Shown: positions 1 to 5,488 of the stretch, piece by piece
How the letters are laid out: the number at the start of each line of letters is the position of its first letter
How positions within the stretch are numbered: position 1 is the stretch's first letter
Program-made: the position numbers and the translations under genes
Assembly (NCBI GenBank): GCA_900544195.1
Contig: UQUJ01000081.1
Coordinates: 1 to 11,293 of the forward strand
From: an uncultured Alistipes sp.
GTDB taxonomy: Bacteria; Bacteroidota; Bacteroidia; Bacteroidales; UBA932
Direction of reading: 5' to 3'
DNA: 11,293 bases
Notes under the pieces: model-generated
Database searches by the model: none
Seen by the model: only the letters and a program-made list of their open reading frames with translations
Told to the model about the DNA's origin: nothing

Positions 1-45
1 TCCTCGAAAATATTCTCTTAATCTGAGGCAACTTATTTTTTTCAT
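1..45 (-). CDS. 5' end of a divergent gene running off the left edge (15 codons visible)
   Basis: An ATG on the minus strand at 45 opens a frame read as MKKISCLRLREYFRG, with no stop before the window ends. It lies about 50 nt downstream of a good leftward Bacteroidetes promoter (103-134), which is the main reason to believe it is a real start. Fifteen residues are too few to assign a family. A basic start of this kind would suit a DNA-binding protein or a transposase. One specific guess is an IS21-type IstA, because the leader is a TGT-starting iterated sequence, but this is only inference. It is divergent from the lipoprotein gene at 201. Confidence 0.4.
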   Translation of the reverse strand, partial: MKKISCLRLREYFRG

Positions 46-50
46 GTTAC

Positions 51-102
51 TTAATGTTGGACAAAGGTGTCCGACAAATTTGTTCGACAAAATTGTCTGA
101 CA
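51..102. repeat. Four 13-bp iterons with palindromic TGTYnGACA core
   Basis: Four consecutive 13-bp units occupy 51-63, 64-76, 77-89 and 90-102, each ending in TGTynGACA: TGTTGGACA, TGTCCGACA, TGTTCGACA and TGTCTGACA. Two of the cores (TGTCCGACA and TGTCTGACA) are perfect palindromes about a central base. The array starts right next to the leftward -7 box and fills nearly the whole leader of the divergent gene at 1-45. That position suits a repressor operator array. The multiple repeats at the ends of IS21-family elements are an alternative explanation. Confidence 0.65.
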
Positions 103-134
103 CAAAGATATCGATAAAATCATAATCCGCAAAA
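103..134 (-). promoter_or_regulatory. Leftward Bacteroidetes-type promoter
   Basis: On the minus strand TATCTTTG (103-110) matches the -7 consensus TAnnTTTG exactly. A TTTTTG -33-like element (130-134 and the adjacent base) lies 19 bp upstream. The predicted start is near 97-99, inside the last iteron, giving a leader of about 50 nt to the ATG at 45. Confidence 0.6.
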
Positions 135-200
135 ATTTATTGGCAATGTCGCCCAAAGTGGTTAACTATATTTTGAATTTAACAAATAACTTTAAGTGTT

Positions 201-425
201 ATGCAACTTATCAAAACTGTTTCGTGCCTGCTTGCAGGCGCGCTCGCAATGACTTTTGTGTCATGCGAAAAGGAAGACAAGACGATTTCGGTCGAGAAGA
301 TTGCCTTCAATGAAACTTCTTTGACACTTTCTGTGGGGCAGACTCTCACGCCGGAGTTGACAATCACTCCGGATGATGCTACGGACAAGACTTACATCCT
401 GGCTTCGAGCGATGAGGCTGTGTGA
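201..425 (+). CDS. BIG2-domain surface lipoprotein, N-terminal part (frameshifted gene)
   Basis: The 74-residue product starts with a lipoprotein signal peptide: basic start, hydrophobic core and lipobox FVSC with Cys22. EKED follows, an acidic stretch like the surface-export signal of Bacteroidota lipoproteins. Residues about 30-74 are the first half of a bacterial Ig-like (BIG2) domain, seen as TSLTLSVGQTLTPELTITP followed by ASSDEAV. The frame stops at TGA 423-425, just where a BIG2 domain should continue. The missing half continues without a gap in another frame from 422. Reading GTGGTG in place of the GTGTG at 420-424 restores one 427-residue protein. The promoter is unclear: only imperfect -7-like sequences (TATATTTTG at 167-175, TAACTTTA at 187-194) lie upstream. 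A true mutation and a sequencing or assembly error cannot be told apart here. Confidence 0.8.
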   Translation: MQLIKTVSCLLAGALAMTFVSCEKEDKTISVEKIAFNETSLTLSVGQTLTPELTITPDDATDKTYILASSDEAV

Positions 426-1483
426 CTGTCTCCGGCTCGGAAATCAAGGCCGTGGCCGCAGGTGACGCAGTCATCACGGCGACCGTGCAGGGAGGAACAC
501 TGACATCGGAGTGCGGCGTGACCGTTGTGCCGGAAGGCTACCCTACAGAGTTCACAGCCTTCAACTCAGCCAAGGGCTTCTTCTACGGAGACTATTACAT
601 GGCCGGAACCGACAACTCCTGGACTTACTTCACCTCGGGCAGCGTTGTGTTTGCGGACGGTGCCTTCTCCGGCAAGGGAACGGCACTTTTCCTTGAATTG
701 AACGCTCCCAAATCTGGAGACAAGTCCGTCACGGCCGGCTCGTATTCCGTTGATGAATCTGGAGAAATGCCTGAATATACTTTTGCCAAAGGAGAGGATT
801 TCGGCACAGAAGGCCTTCAGGGGACATTTGTCTATGATAGCGAGGTTGAAGGAAACTATCTGGTTGTCAGCGAAGGAGCGGTTTCAGTCAAGACAGTAAA
901 CAGTGAATATGTTGTCTCCGCTTATGTCAAAGCCGGCGGCAAGGCATACTCTTTCACATATTCAGGCTCTGTCCCTGTCGAGGATTATTCCAAGGATTAT
1001 GCAAACTATAAGGTTGTCGAGATGAAGAACCTTTCACACGGCACTCTTGACTACTACGGAACAAAGATCTACGGCAAGACCGACACAGACTATTCAGGTT
1101 GGACCATCTATCTGGGAGACAAGACCATGGACTTTGAGAACTATGATGGAACGGGTGAGATGCTGATGCTTGACCTCAACACGGCATCCAGCTACACCAC
1201 GGCCATACCCTCCGGTACATACAAGGTGATGTATGCTGCTGACAACGCTCATTTCCAGCCGTTCACGGTGGTTCCTGGGTTCACCGAAGGCTCTGCTCCC
1301 TTGGGAACATGGTACGCACTTGACTGGGAGCCGGTCTATGCCGCCAATGTCGGTCTGGTGAGGATCACAAATGAGAATGACAAGATCTACACGATTGACT
1401 TCAAGTTTCGTGACGACAACAACGAGACTTTCTTCCAGGGTTCCTACAAAGGAGAACTTACCTACGGCGACTACAGCGAGTAG
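422..1483 (+). CDS. BIG2-domain surface lipoprotein, C-terminal part with duplicated beta-rich domain
   Basis: This is the continuation of the gene starting at 201. The GTG at 422 is probably not a genuine start, because the first ~36 residues (SGSEIKAVAAGDAVITATV onward) are the second half of a BIG2 fold. The remaining ~310 residues resemble no family I can name. They hold two copies of one ~140-residue module, about residues 46-185 and 200-348 of this part. Each has an SWTYF/GWTIY strand, an ALFLELN/LMLDLN strand, a T-AGSYSV or P-SGTYKV turn, and a closing strand pair ending YSGSV or YKGEL. The composition is rich in Tyr, Gly, Thr and Asp and has almost no Cys, as expected for a secreted beta-structured binding protein. 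An extracellular ligand- or carbohydrate-binding role is a guess. Translation of this part depends on the frameshift being an artefact or being suppressed. Confidence 0.75.
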   Translation: MTVSGSEIKAVAAGDAVITATVQGGTLTSECGVTVVPEGYPTEFTAFNSAKGFFYGDYYMAGTDNSWTYFTSGSVVFADGAFSGKGTALFLELNAPKSGDKSVTAGSYSVDESGEMPEYTFAKGEDFGTEGLQGTFVYDSEVEGNYLVVSEGAVSVKTVNSEYVVSAYVKAGGKAYSFTYSGSVPVEDYSKDYANYKVVEMKNLSHGTLDYYGTKIYGKTDTDYSGWTIYLGDKTMDFENYDGTGEMLMLDLNTASSYTTAIPSGTYKVMYAADNAHFQPFTVVPGFTEGSAPLGTWYALDWEPVYAANVGLVRITNENDKIYTIDFKFRDDNNETFFQGSYKGELTYGDYSE

Positions 1484-1502
1484 TAGCTTCGGAATGAATA
1501 TA

Positions 1503-1537
1503 AAGGCCTGACAGTCATTAATGAACTGCCAGGCCTT
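1503..1537. terminator. Long hairpin downstream of the BIG2 lipoprotein gene
   Basis: AAGGCCTGACAGT (1503-1515) pairs with ACTGCCAGGCCTT (1525-1537), 13 positions with one mismatch, around a loop that is itself palindromic (CATTAATG). It begins 20 nt after the stop at 1483. No T run follows on the plus strand. The minus strand continues with TTTATATTC, so it is a better terminator for leftward transcription. It may act in both directions. Confidence 0.5.
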
Positions 1538-1539
1538 GC

Positions 1540-1818
1540 GATCTCCATGCCATTGGTTCCTCCGCCGATCTCCAGGTTCCTGCCGACCACGTGCTCTCCA
1601 TTGCCGTTCCTGCCGTAGGTGTACTCCACGGCCTCTGACACCCCGTCGCGGAAGTCCGCCGAGCCCGTCACCGATGGCCCCGGGGCGGAATCCGACACGG
1701 ACACGAGCCTGCAGCCGTCGTATGTCATTGACAAATTGTCCACGATGCCCTTGCACGAGGAGGTGATGTCGCCCTCGCGGGACAAAGATAATAAATTTCC
1801 CATATTGTACTGACTGTA
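1540..1818 (-). pseudogene. Rhs/YD-repeat protein remnant
   Basis: The minus-strand reading over this stretch gives YNMGNLLSLSREG, then DNLSMTYDGCRLVSVSD, then SADFRDGVSEAVEYTYGRNGN and NRNLEI-like residues (GRNLEIG). The order YD-repeat, 'IDNLxxTYxGNRLxxVxD', 'xxFxDG...EYxYDxNGN' is that of Rhs-family cores in Bacteroidota. Only about 90 codons are recognisable. No start codon belongs to it: upstream sequence runs directly into the 137-bp repeat array, and the downstream end dissolves near the hairpin at 1503-1537. The key YDxNGN motif is changed to YGRNGN. I read it as a fragment left after deletion or rearrangement of a larger rhs gene; no intact toxin or immunity gene is beside it. Confidence 0.6.
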
Positions 1819-1828
1819 AATTGCGCCG

Positions 1829-2198
1829 GAACATCTTCCACACTTGGGAAGCATTCTTGCTGACGGACAATGATTTGACGTTCTAGGTGTGAATGCTTTT
1901 GCACACTTAGGAGTCCGCGACCCCATCGCAACTCGTTCTACTGGCATCACCCTGTCCCAGGTGTGATAAACTCTGCACACTTAGAAAACCATCTTGCTGA
2001 CGGACAATGATTTGACGTTCTAGGTGTGAATATATTTGCACACTTAAGAGTCCGCAACCCCATCGTAGCTCGTCCTACTGGCATCATCCTGTCCCAGGTG
2101 TGATAAACTCTGCACACTTGGAAAACCATCTTGCTGACGGACAATGATTTAGCGTTCTATGTGTGAATATATTTGCACACTTAAGAGTCCGCGACCCA
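1829..2198. repeat. 137-bp tandem repeat, about 2.5 copies plus a partial
   Basis: Units beginning CTTGCTGACGGACAATGATT start at 1856, 1993 and 2130, exactly 137 bp apart. The third is cut off near 2198 and a partial end lies before the first (from about 1829). Each full unit holds two GGTGTGA...TGCACACTT inverted-repeat elements (one with an AATATATT or AATGCTTT centre, one with TAAACTC), so the structure is a repeat within a repeat. 137 is not a multiple of three, and minus-strand open frames across the array change frame from copy to copy, so it is unlikely to be coding. It joins the Rhs remnant on its left. Confidence 0.75.
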
Positions 2199-2230
2199 TT
2201 GTCGAGGGCGCGCCGTCGGTTGCCCAAGGC

Positions 2231-2257
2231 GAATTTGTCGAATTTGTCGAATTTGTC
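2231..2257. repeat. Three tandem copies of GAATTTGTC
   Basis: GAATTTGTC occurs at 2231-2239, 2240-2248 and 2249-2257 without interruption. The block ends six bases before the TTTTTTG element of the plus-strand promoter at 2263, so it sits where an activator or repressor site could be. It may also be a simple replication-slippage repeat. Confidence 0.7.
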
Positions 2258-2262
2258 GGGTA

Positions 2263-2297
2263 TTTTTTGCGGGGTTGAGAATTTATCCCTACCTTTG
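2263..2297 (+). promoter_or_regulatory. Bacteroidetes-type promoter with no gene behind it
   Basis: TTTTTTG (2263-2269) and a perfect -7 box TACCTTTG (2290-2297) are separated by 20 bp. Transcription should start around 2301-2304. An intrinsic terminator follows about 60-100 nt downstream (2357-2399), so the transcript would be short. Confidence 0.55.
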
Positions 2298-2301
2298 AGT
2301 C

Positions 2302-2399
2302 GCCATAGCATCTTGTCAGGGGCGACTAATCCCTGAATTTCCAGTCTGTGGCATCCAAATGGAGCTCACGTCCGCCAAGATTCGCGCTCCATTTTTTTT
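2302..2399 (+). ncRNA. Candidate ~100-nt small RNA between isolated promoter and terminator
   Basis: The stretch is bounded by a good promoter and a strong hairpin with a T tract. The 5' part can form a hairpin: GTCGCC at 2299-2304 pairs with GGCGAC at 2321-2326, although the predicted start may clip its first bases. No recognised RNA family fits. One alternative is a very small ORF from ATG 2359 to TGA 2443-2445, reading MELTSAKIRAPFFLCI and ending in the first bases of the MITE-like element at 2443. That ORF overlaps the terminator stem. If the gene once extended further, the insertion truncated it. Confidence 0.35.
2357..2399 (+). terminator. Intrinsic terminator
   Basis: AAATGGAGC (2357-2365) pairs perfectly with GCTCCATTT (2386-2394), and the run of eight T at 2392-2399 follows directly. 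The loop is 20 nt, longer than usual. It lies on the same strand as, and just downstream of, the promoter at 2263-2297. Confidence 0.6.
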
Positions 2400-2442
2400 G
2401 TGCATAGAAGATGAGATCTACATAGTCACAAAAAATTATAAA

Positions 2443-2542
2443 TGAGCCCACTTGAAAAAGTGTCATTTGCCACTTTTTACCCCTTACAGAAGTATCTTCG
2501 AGGCACAAGTTTTTCAAAACACGACTATTTCAAGTGGGCTCA
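2443..2542. mobile_element. 100-bp MITE-like element, copy 1
   Basis: The ends are inverted repeats of 19 bp with one mismatch: TGAGCCCACTTGAAAAAGT at 2443-2461 against ACTATTTCAAGTGGGCTCA at 2524-2542. Nothing inside can encode a transposase. The first 54 bp reappear at 11240-11293 in the same orientation with two differences, which supports a dispersed repeat. An inner stem AAAAAGTG/CACTTTTT (2455-2462 / 2471-2478) adds fold-back potential. I could not see a clear target-site duplication. A REP-like or deleted-IS origin is also possible. Confidence 0.6.
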
Positions 2543-2547
2543 ACCTT

Positions 2548-2587
2548 AAAAAATCTGTTGGCTCAGCCAGTTTTGAACTGAGCCAAC
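2548..2587 (-). terminator. Leftward intrinsic terminator
   Basis: GTTGGCTCAG (2557-2566) and CTGAGCCAAC (2578-2587) form a perfect 10-bp stem with an 11-nt loop. On the minus strand it is followed by AGATTTTTT (T run at 2548-2553). It faces the right way to end transcription of the FISUMP gene that stops at 2756, with the second MITE-like element lying between them. Confidence 0.55.
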
Positions 2588-2650
2588 CTCAGGTTACAAA
2601 GATATCCCAATCCCTGTTGGTTTTCCAAGTTATTTTTTTTAGGATTACTA

Positions 2651-2746
2651 AGAAGCTGTTTTGAATTGTTTGTTTGAAGGTTAAGAGCAAACTCTTCTCC
2701 TGCTGCTCACCTCAAAGAACATTTCAAGCAATTCAAAACAGCTTCT
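2651..2746. mobile_element. 96-bp MITE-like element with perfect 18-bp inverted ends
   Basis: AGAAGCTGTTTTGAATTG at 2651-2668 is exactly inverted at 2729-2746. Only 60 bp separate the arms, so no transposase is present. It lies 9 bp beyond the stop codon of the FISUMP gene and between that gene and its likely terminator. No obvious target duplication is visible at the flanks (acta | aaat). It could be a non-autonomous transposon or an insertion-sequence relic; a transcript across it would fold into a long hairpin. Confidence 0.55.
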
Positions 2747-2755
2747 AAATAATGT

Positions 2756-3001
2756 TTATTCCTTTACGCAGCGCACGCTGAGGCCTTGCGAGCGCGCGTC
2801 CTTATTCACTTTGAAGGTTCTCTTGCTCTTCATGATTGCCATATACTGTCCGTAAACTACCTGACTTGTGGAAGTCGCTGACTTGACGGAAGCGGTTCCG
2901 AACCAGACCCCGGCGTATGGATTGGCCTCTGGGTAGTCAAGACCACCCGATGCATACACTCTGGTGCCTGTGCAAGGGAACCAACCACTGGTCTTTGTCA
3001 A
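2756..3001 (-). CDS. C-terminal tail of the frameshifted FISUMP lipoprotein
   Basis: In this frame the reading SGWFPCTGTRVYASGG, then a middle part, then ARSQGLSVRCVKE before TAA (2756-2758) is the classic end of a Fibrobacter succinogenes major paralogous (FISUMP) domain, whose members nearly always finish in a G-x-S-V-R-C-V-K/R-E/D pattern. The main frame enters from 3986 and loses this tail at about 2975-2990. There the minus strand has TGGTTGGT; removing one TGGT joins DKDQW to FPCTGTRVY. The ATG at 3001 is probably not a real start. Confidence 0.75.
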   Translation of the reverse strand: MTKTSGWFPCTGTRVYASGGLDYPEANPYAGVWFGTASVKSATSTSQVVYGQYMAIMKSKRTFKVNKDARSQGLSVRCVKE

Positions 3002-3986
3002 TCGCTCCGTGGTTCGTTGGATCCCACGTCATTTCCGTGAACTTCATCCAAGCGTACGGGGTGTTGCCGTCTGCGTCGCTGACCGGAACCTTGTAGCCGA
3101 CAGGGCACGGGCCGTAGATTGTCTTTTTCATGGAGACACCTCCCCAGTAATCATCGTCAGAGGCATCAACCCAGTCTTTGGTGATGTAGTCACAATCATA
3201 TTCAGGATTGCCGCTCTCATCGACATTGCCGTTGGTTTTGTAGGTCATGGCAAAGAAGGTGGCCGGCTGCTGAATCGACTTCTCGATGGTTCCGTGGAAT
3301 TCAGCGAGATCCTTTATCTTGGATATGGCCTTGCCGTCGATGTCGTAAAGTGTTTTCTCACCGTCTTCCACATAGCTGTAGTCGTCATTGATAATAGTGA
3401 AAGCATTGGCTCCAGGGAACGGATCCTTGCGGCCCCATTGGTAAAGCATCCCGAAGTTGTCGAACGAGCCTCTGTTCATGTCGGTGGCTCCAATATTCCT
3501 GTCCATGAATGTCCACTGTGTTCCGGAAGCGTTTGCTTCGGTGGTGAAGAGAGTCTTCTCAGGATCATAGTCGCAGATCCAAAGGTGCCAGCTCCACAGG
3601 ATGGTTCCGGCTTCATCGCAGACCGCTACGAGGGCGTTGCCTTTGCTTTCGGCGATCTCGGCATAGGCTGTCTTGGTCTCAGGATTGAGGAAAAGGGATT
3701 TCACAAGTCCCTTGGCGTCCTGCCATACGAGTTTTACAGAGGCCGCCGAGCCTGTCAGTTCCGTCGCGGAGTTTCCTTTGTGCGCCACATCGAACGAGGC
3801 GACGCTTCCTGGCTTGACAATGTAGCAGTTGGCGGTTCCGTTTTCAGAGAGATTCACCGCTGCCGTTGAAATTTCCTCTGGCACATAAACGGGTTTTTCA
3901 GATCCGTTGTCCTTGTCGCATCCCGCGAAAGTGACGCTTGCCGCACACAGCAATGCCGTGAGCAGGCTTTTCTTGTAGTTGGTCAT
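2937..3986 (-). CDS. FISUMP-domain surface lipoprotein, frameshifted near the C terminus
   Basis: The protein begins with a lipoprotein signal peptide whose lipobox is FAGC, Cys23, followed by DKDNGSE. Residues ~45-150 form a conserved N-terminal region of these proteins (NLSENGTANCYIVKPGS, later GTILWSWHLWICDYDPE). WTFMDRNIGAT and YQWGRKDPFPG then mark the FISUMP domain, followed by PCPVGYKVPV. The role is unknown; FISUMP proteins are abundant on Bacteroidota surfaces and are suspected in adhesion or carbohydrate contact. The visible frame ends in an unrelated 15-residue tail because of an apparent 4-bp duplication (TGGTTGGT on the minus strand). The restored protein would be 408 residues. 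The region upstream (3987-4114) is AT-rich with a small CTATC/GATAG hairpin and no clear -7 box. Confidence 0.85.
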   Translation of the reverse strand: MTNYKKSLLTALLCAASVTFAGCDKDNGSEKPVYVPEEISTAAVNLSENGTANCYIVKPGSVASFDVAHKGNSATELTGSAASVKLVWQDAKGLVKSLFLNPETKTAYAEIAESKGNALVAVCDEAGTILWSWHLWICDYDPEKTLFTTEANASGTQWTFMDRNIGATDMNRGSFDNFGMLYQWGRKDPFPGANAFTIINDDYSYVEDGEKTLYDIDGKAISKIKDLAEFHGTIEKSIQQPATFFAMTYKTNGNVDESGNPEYDCDYITKDWVDASDDDYWGGVSMKKTIYGPCPVGYKVPVSDADGNTPYAWMKFTEMTWDPTNHGAIDKDQWLVPLHRHQSVCIGWS

Positions 3987-4114
3987 AAAATAATTTGTTA
4001 GGTACGTTTATATTTCTATCGTGAAGATAGGAATATTATTTCGTTCTTTCCGCATTATTTTATTATTTAATCGATTATATTCAGTATTTATAGGGCTATT
4101 TGAATATTTATTCC

Positions 4115-5488
4115 TTATAAAAGCCGTTTCACAGCCTTGAAGAACTTGTAAGGCATATATCGGAATGGCAGGTCCAGCCAGGTCGGAGTTGTGACGACCG
4201 CACGATAGTGAGTGAATGCGTCGAAGCTACGTTTGTGGTGATAACTGCCGAGTCCGGAGTTGCCGACTCCGCCGAACGGAATGTTCTCGTTGGCGATGTG
4301 CATTATCGTGTCGTTTATGCAGGCTCCGCCTGAGGACGTGTGACGCAGGACGTAATCTCCGCGGCTTCCGAAATAGTACAGAGCCAGAGGCTTTTCCCTT
4401 GACGTGACGAATGAGATCACCTCATCGATATCCTTGAATGTCTGCACGGGGAAGATCGGACCGAAGATCTCCTCGCGCATCACCGGAGCGTCCGGCGAGA
4501 CTCCGTCCAGCACCGTCGGCTCGAAATACCTGTCGTCACGATCCGTGTGCCCTCCGAAAGCGATCCGTCCGTCTTTAAGATAGCCCTCCAGCCTGTCGAA
4601 CGCTTTGTCGTTGACAATCCGGACGAAATGCCTGGTCGTGCTTGCATCGGCTCCCAGCAGTTCCTTGAAGCTGATTTCCAGTTCTTTAAGGAACTCATCT
4701 TTGATCTCTTCGTGTATCATAAGATAGTCCGGCGCGATGCACGTCTGCCCGGCGTTGAGGCTCTTGCCCCAAGCTATGCGCTTCGCCGCCACCTTGATGT
4801 CGGCGTCCTTGTCCACGATGCACGGACTCTTACCTCCGAGTTCCAGAATGACCGGTGTAAGATTCTTCGCCGCCGCTCCCATCACGAGCCTTCCAAGCGC
4901 CGGGCTTCCGGTGAAGAATATGAGGTCCCAGCGTTCCTCCAGCAGGGCAGTGTTGACCTCGCGGTTGCCCTGGACGACGGCGACATATTCATCACTGAAG
5001 GTGTCCTCGATCATCTGCCGGGTGACTTTGGAGACGTTCGGGACGTATGGTGACGGCTTCAGAACCGCCGTGCAGCCGGATGAGATGGCTCCCACAAGCG
5101 GCGTGAGAAGCAGCTGCACCGGGTAGTTCCATGGCGAGATGATCAGCGCGGTCCCCAGTGGCTCGCTTATGATCCTGCTTGAGGACGGGAACATCTTCAG
5201 CGGTGTCGGCTTTCTCTGCGGCCGGCTCCATTTCCGTATGTTATGAATATGGCTGCGTATCTCTCCCAGAAGTATGCTGACCTCTGTCAGGTAAGCCTCC
5301 TCGTAGGATTTGTGCAGATCCGTCCACAGCGCTTCGCATAGCGGCTTCTCCCATTTGCGCACAGCAGCCTCGAACGCCTTGAGCCGCTCCAACCGCCATT
5401 TCACGTCAAGGGTCACCCCACTCCTGAAGAAGCGCTCCTGCCGTCCCCTTATTTCCTTTATTCTTTCAACCGAAGTATTTTCCACCAT
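4115..5488 (-). CDS. NAD(P)-dependent aldehyde dehydrogenase, class 3 / fatty-aldehyde type
   Basis: The 457-residue protein has all the hallmarks of the ALDH superfamily. SPWNYP carries the active-site Asn121. ELGGKSP carries the general base Glu216. GQTCIAPDY carries the nucleophile Cys250. REEIFGPIFPV and PFGGVGNSGLG are the late conserved blocks. The NAD-binding stretch FFTGSPALGR is intact. The length and the short N terminus fit the ALDH3 group (fatty aldehyde and coniferyl aldehyde dehydrogenases) better than the ~490-residue ALDH1 and 2 types. The C terminus is aromatic and basic (FRYMPYKFFKAVKRLL), as expected for membrane association. It converts an aldehyde to the carboxylic acid. 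Its ATG overlaps the stop of the SDR gene by one base (TAATG), implying translational coupling. The substrate is not shown by the sequence; a long-chain aldehyde is inferred. Confidence 0.9.
   Translation of the reverse strand: MVENTSVERIKEIRGRQERFFRSGVTLDVKWRLERLKAFEAAVRKWEKPLCEALWTDLHKSYEEAYLTEVSILLGEIRSHIHNIRKWSRPQRKPTPLKMFPSSSRIISEPLGTALIISPWNYPVQLLLTPLVGAISSGCTAVLKPSPYVPNVSKVTRQMIEDTFSDEYVAVVQGNREVNTALLEERWDLIFFTGSPALGRLVMGAAAKNLTPVILELGGKSPCIVDKDADIKVAAKRIAWGKSLNAGQTCIAPDYLMIHEEIKDEFLKELEISFKELLGADASTTRHFVRIVNDKAFDRLEGYLKDGRIAFGGHTDRDDRYFEPTVLDGVSPDAPVMREEIFGPIFPVQTFKDIDEVISFVTSREKPLALYYFGSRGDYVLRHTSSGGACINDTIMHIANENIPFGGVGNSGLGSYHHKRSFDAFTHYRAVVTTPTWLDLPFRYMPYKFFKAVKRLL

Noticed and set aside
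1094..1870. 258-residue minus-strand ORF
   Set aside because: It runs antisense to the lipoprotein gene and across the hairpin, is very rich in Arg and Gly, and matches no family.
1471..1980. A full 169-residue minus-strand gene
   Set aside because: Only its middle resembles Rhs. Its first ~50 residues are translated 137-bp repeat, and no conserved start exists, so I list the remnant only.
1829..2198. Integron attC-like cassette sites
   Set aside because: No RYYYAAC/GTTRRRY core pairs are visible and the spacing holds no cassette ORFs.
1947..2311. Minus-strand ORFs with similar peptides (CANIFTPRTSNHCPSA)
   Set aside because: They are translations of the 137-bp repeat, whose length is not a multiple of three; the copies fall into different frames.
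2964..3869. 301-residue plus-strand ORF
   Set aside because: It is antisense to the FISUMP gene, which has clear family motifs on the other strand; the plus-strand protein has none.
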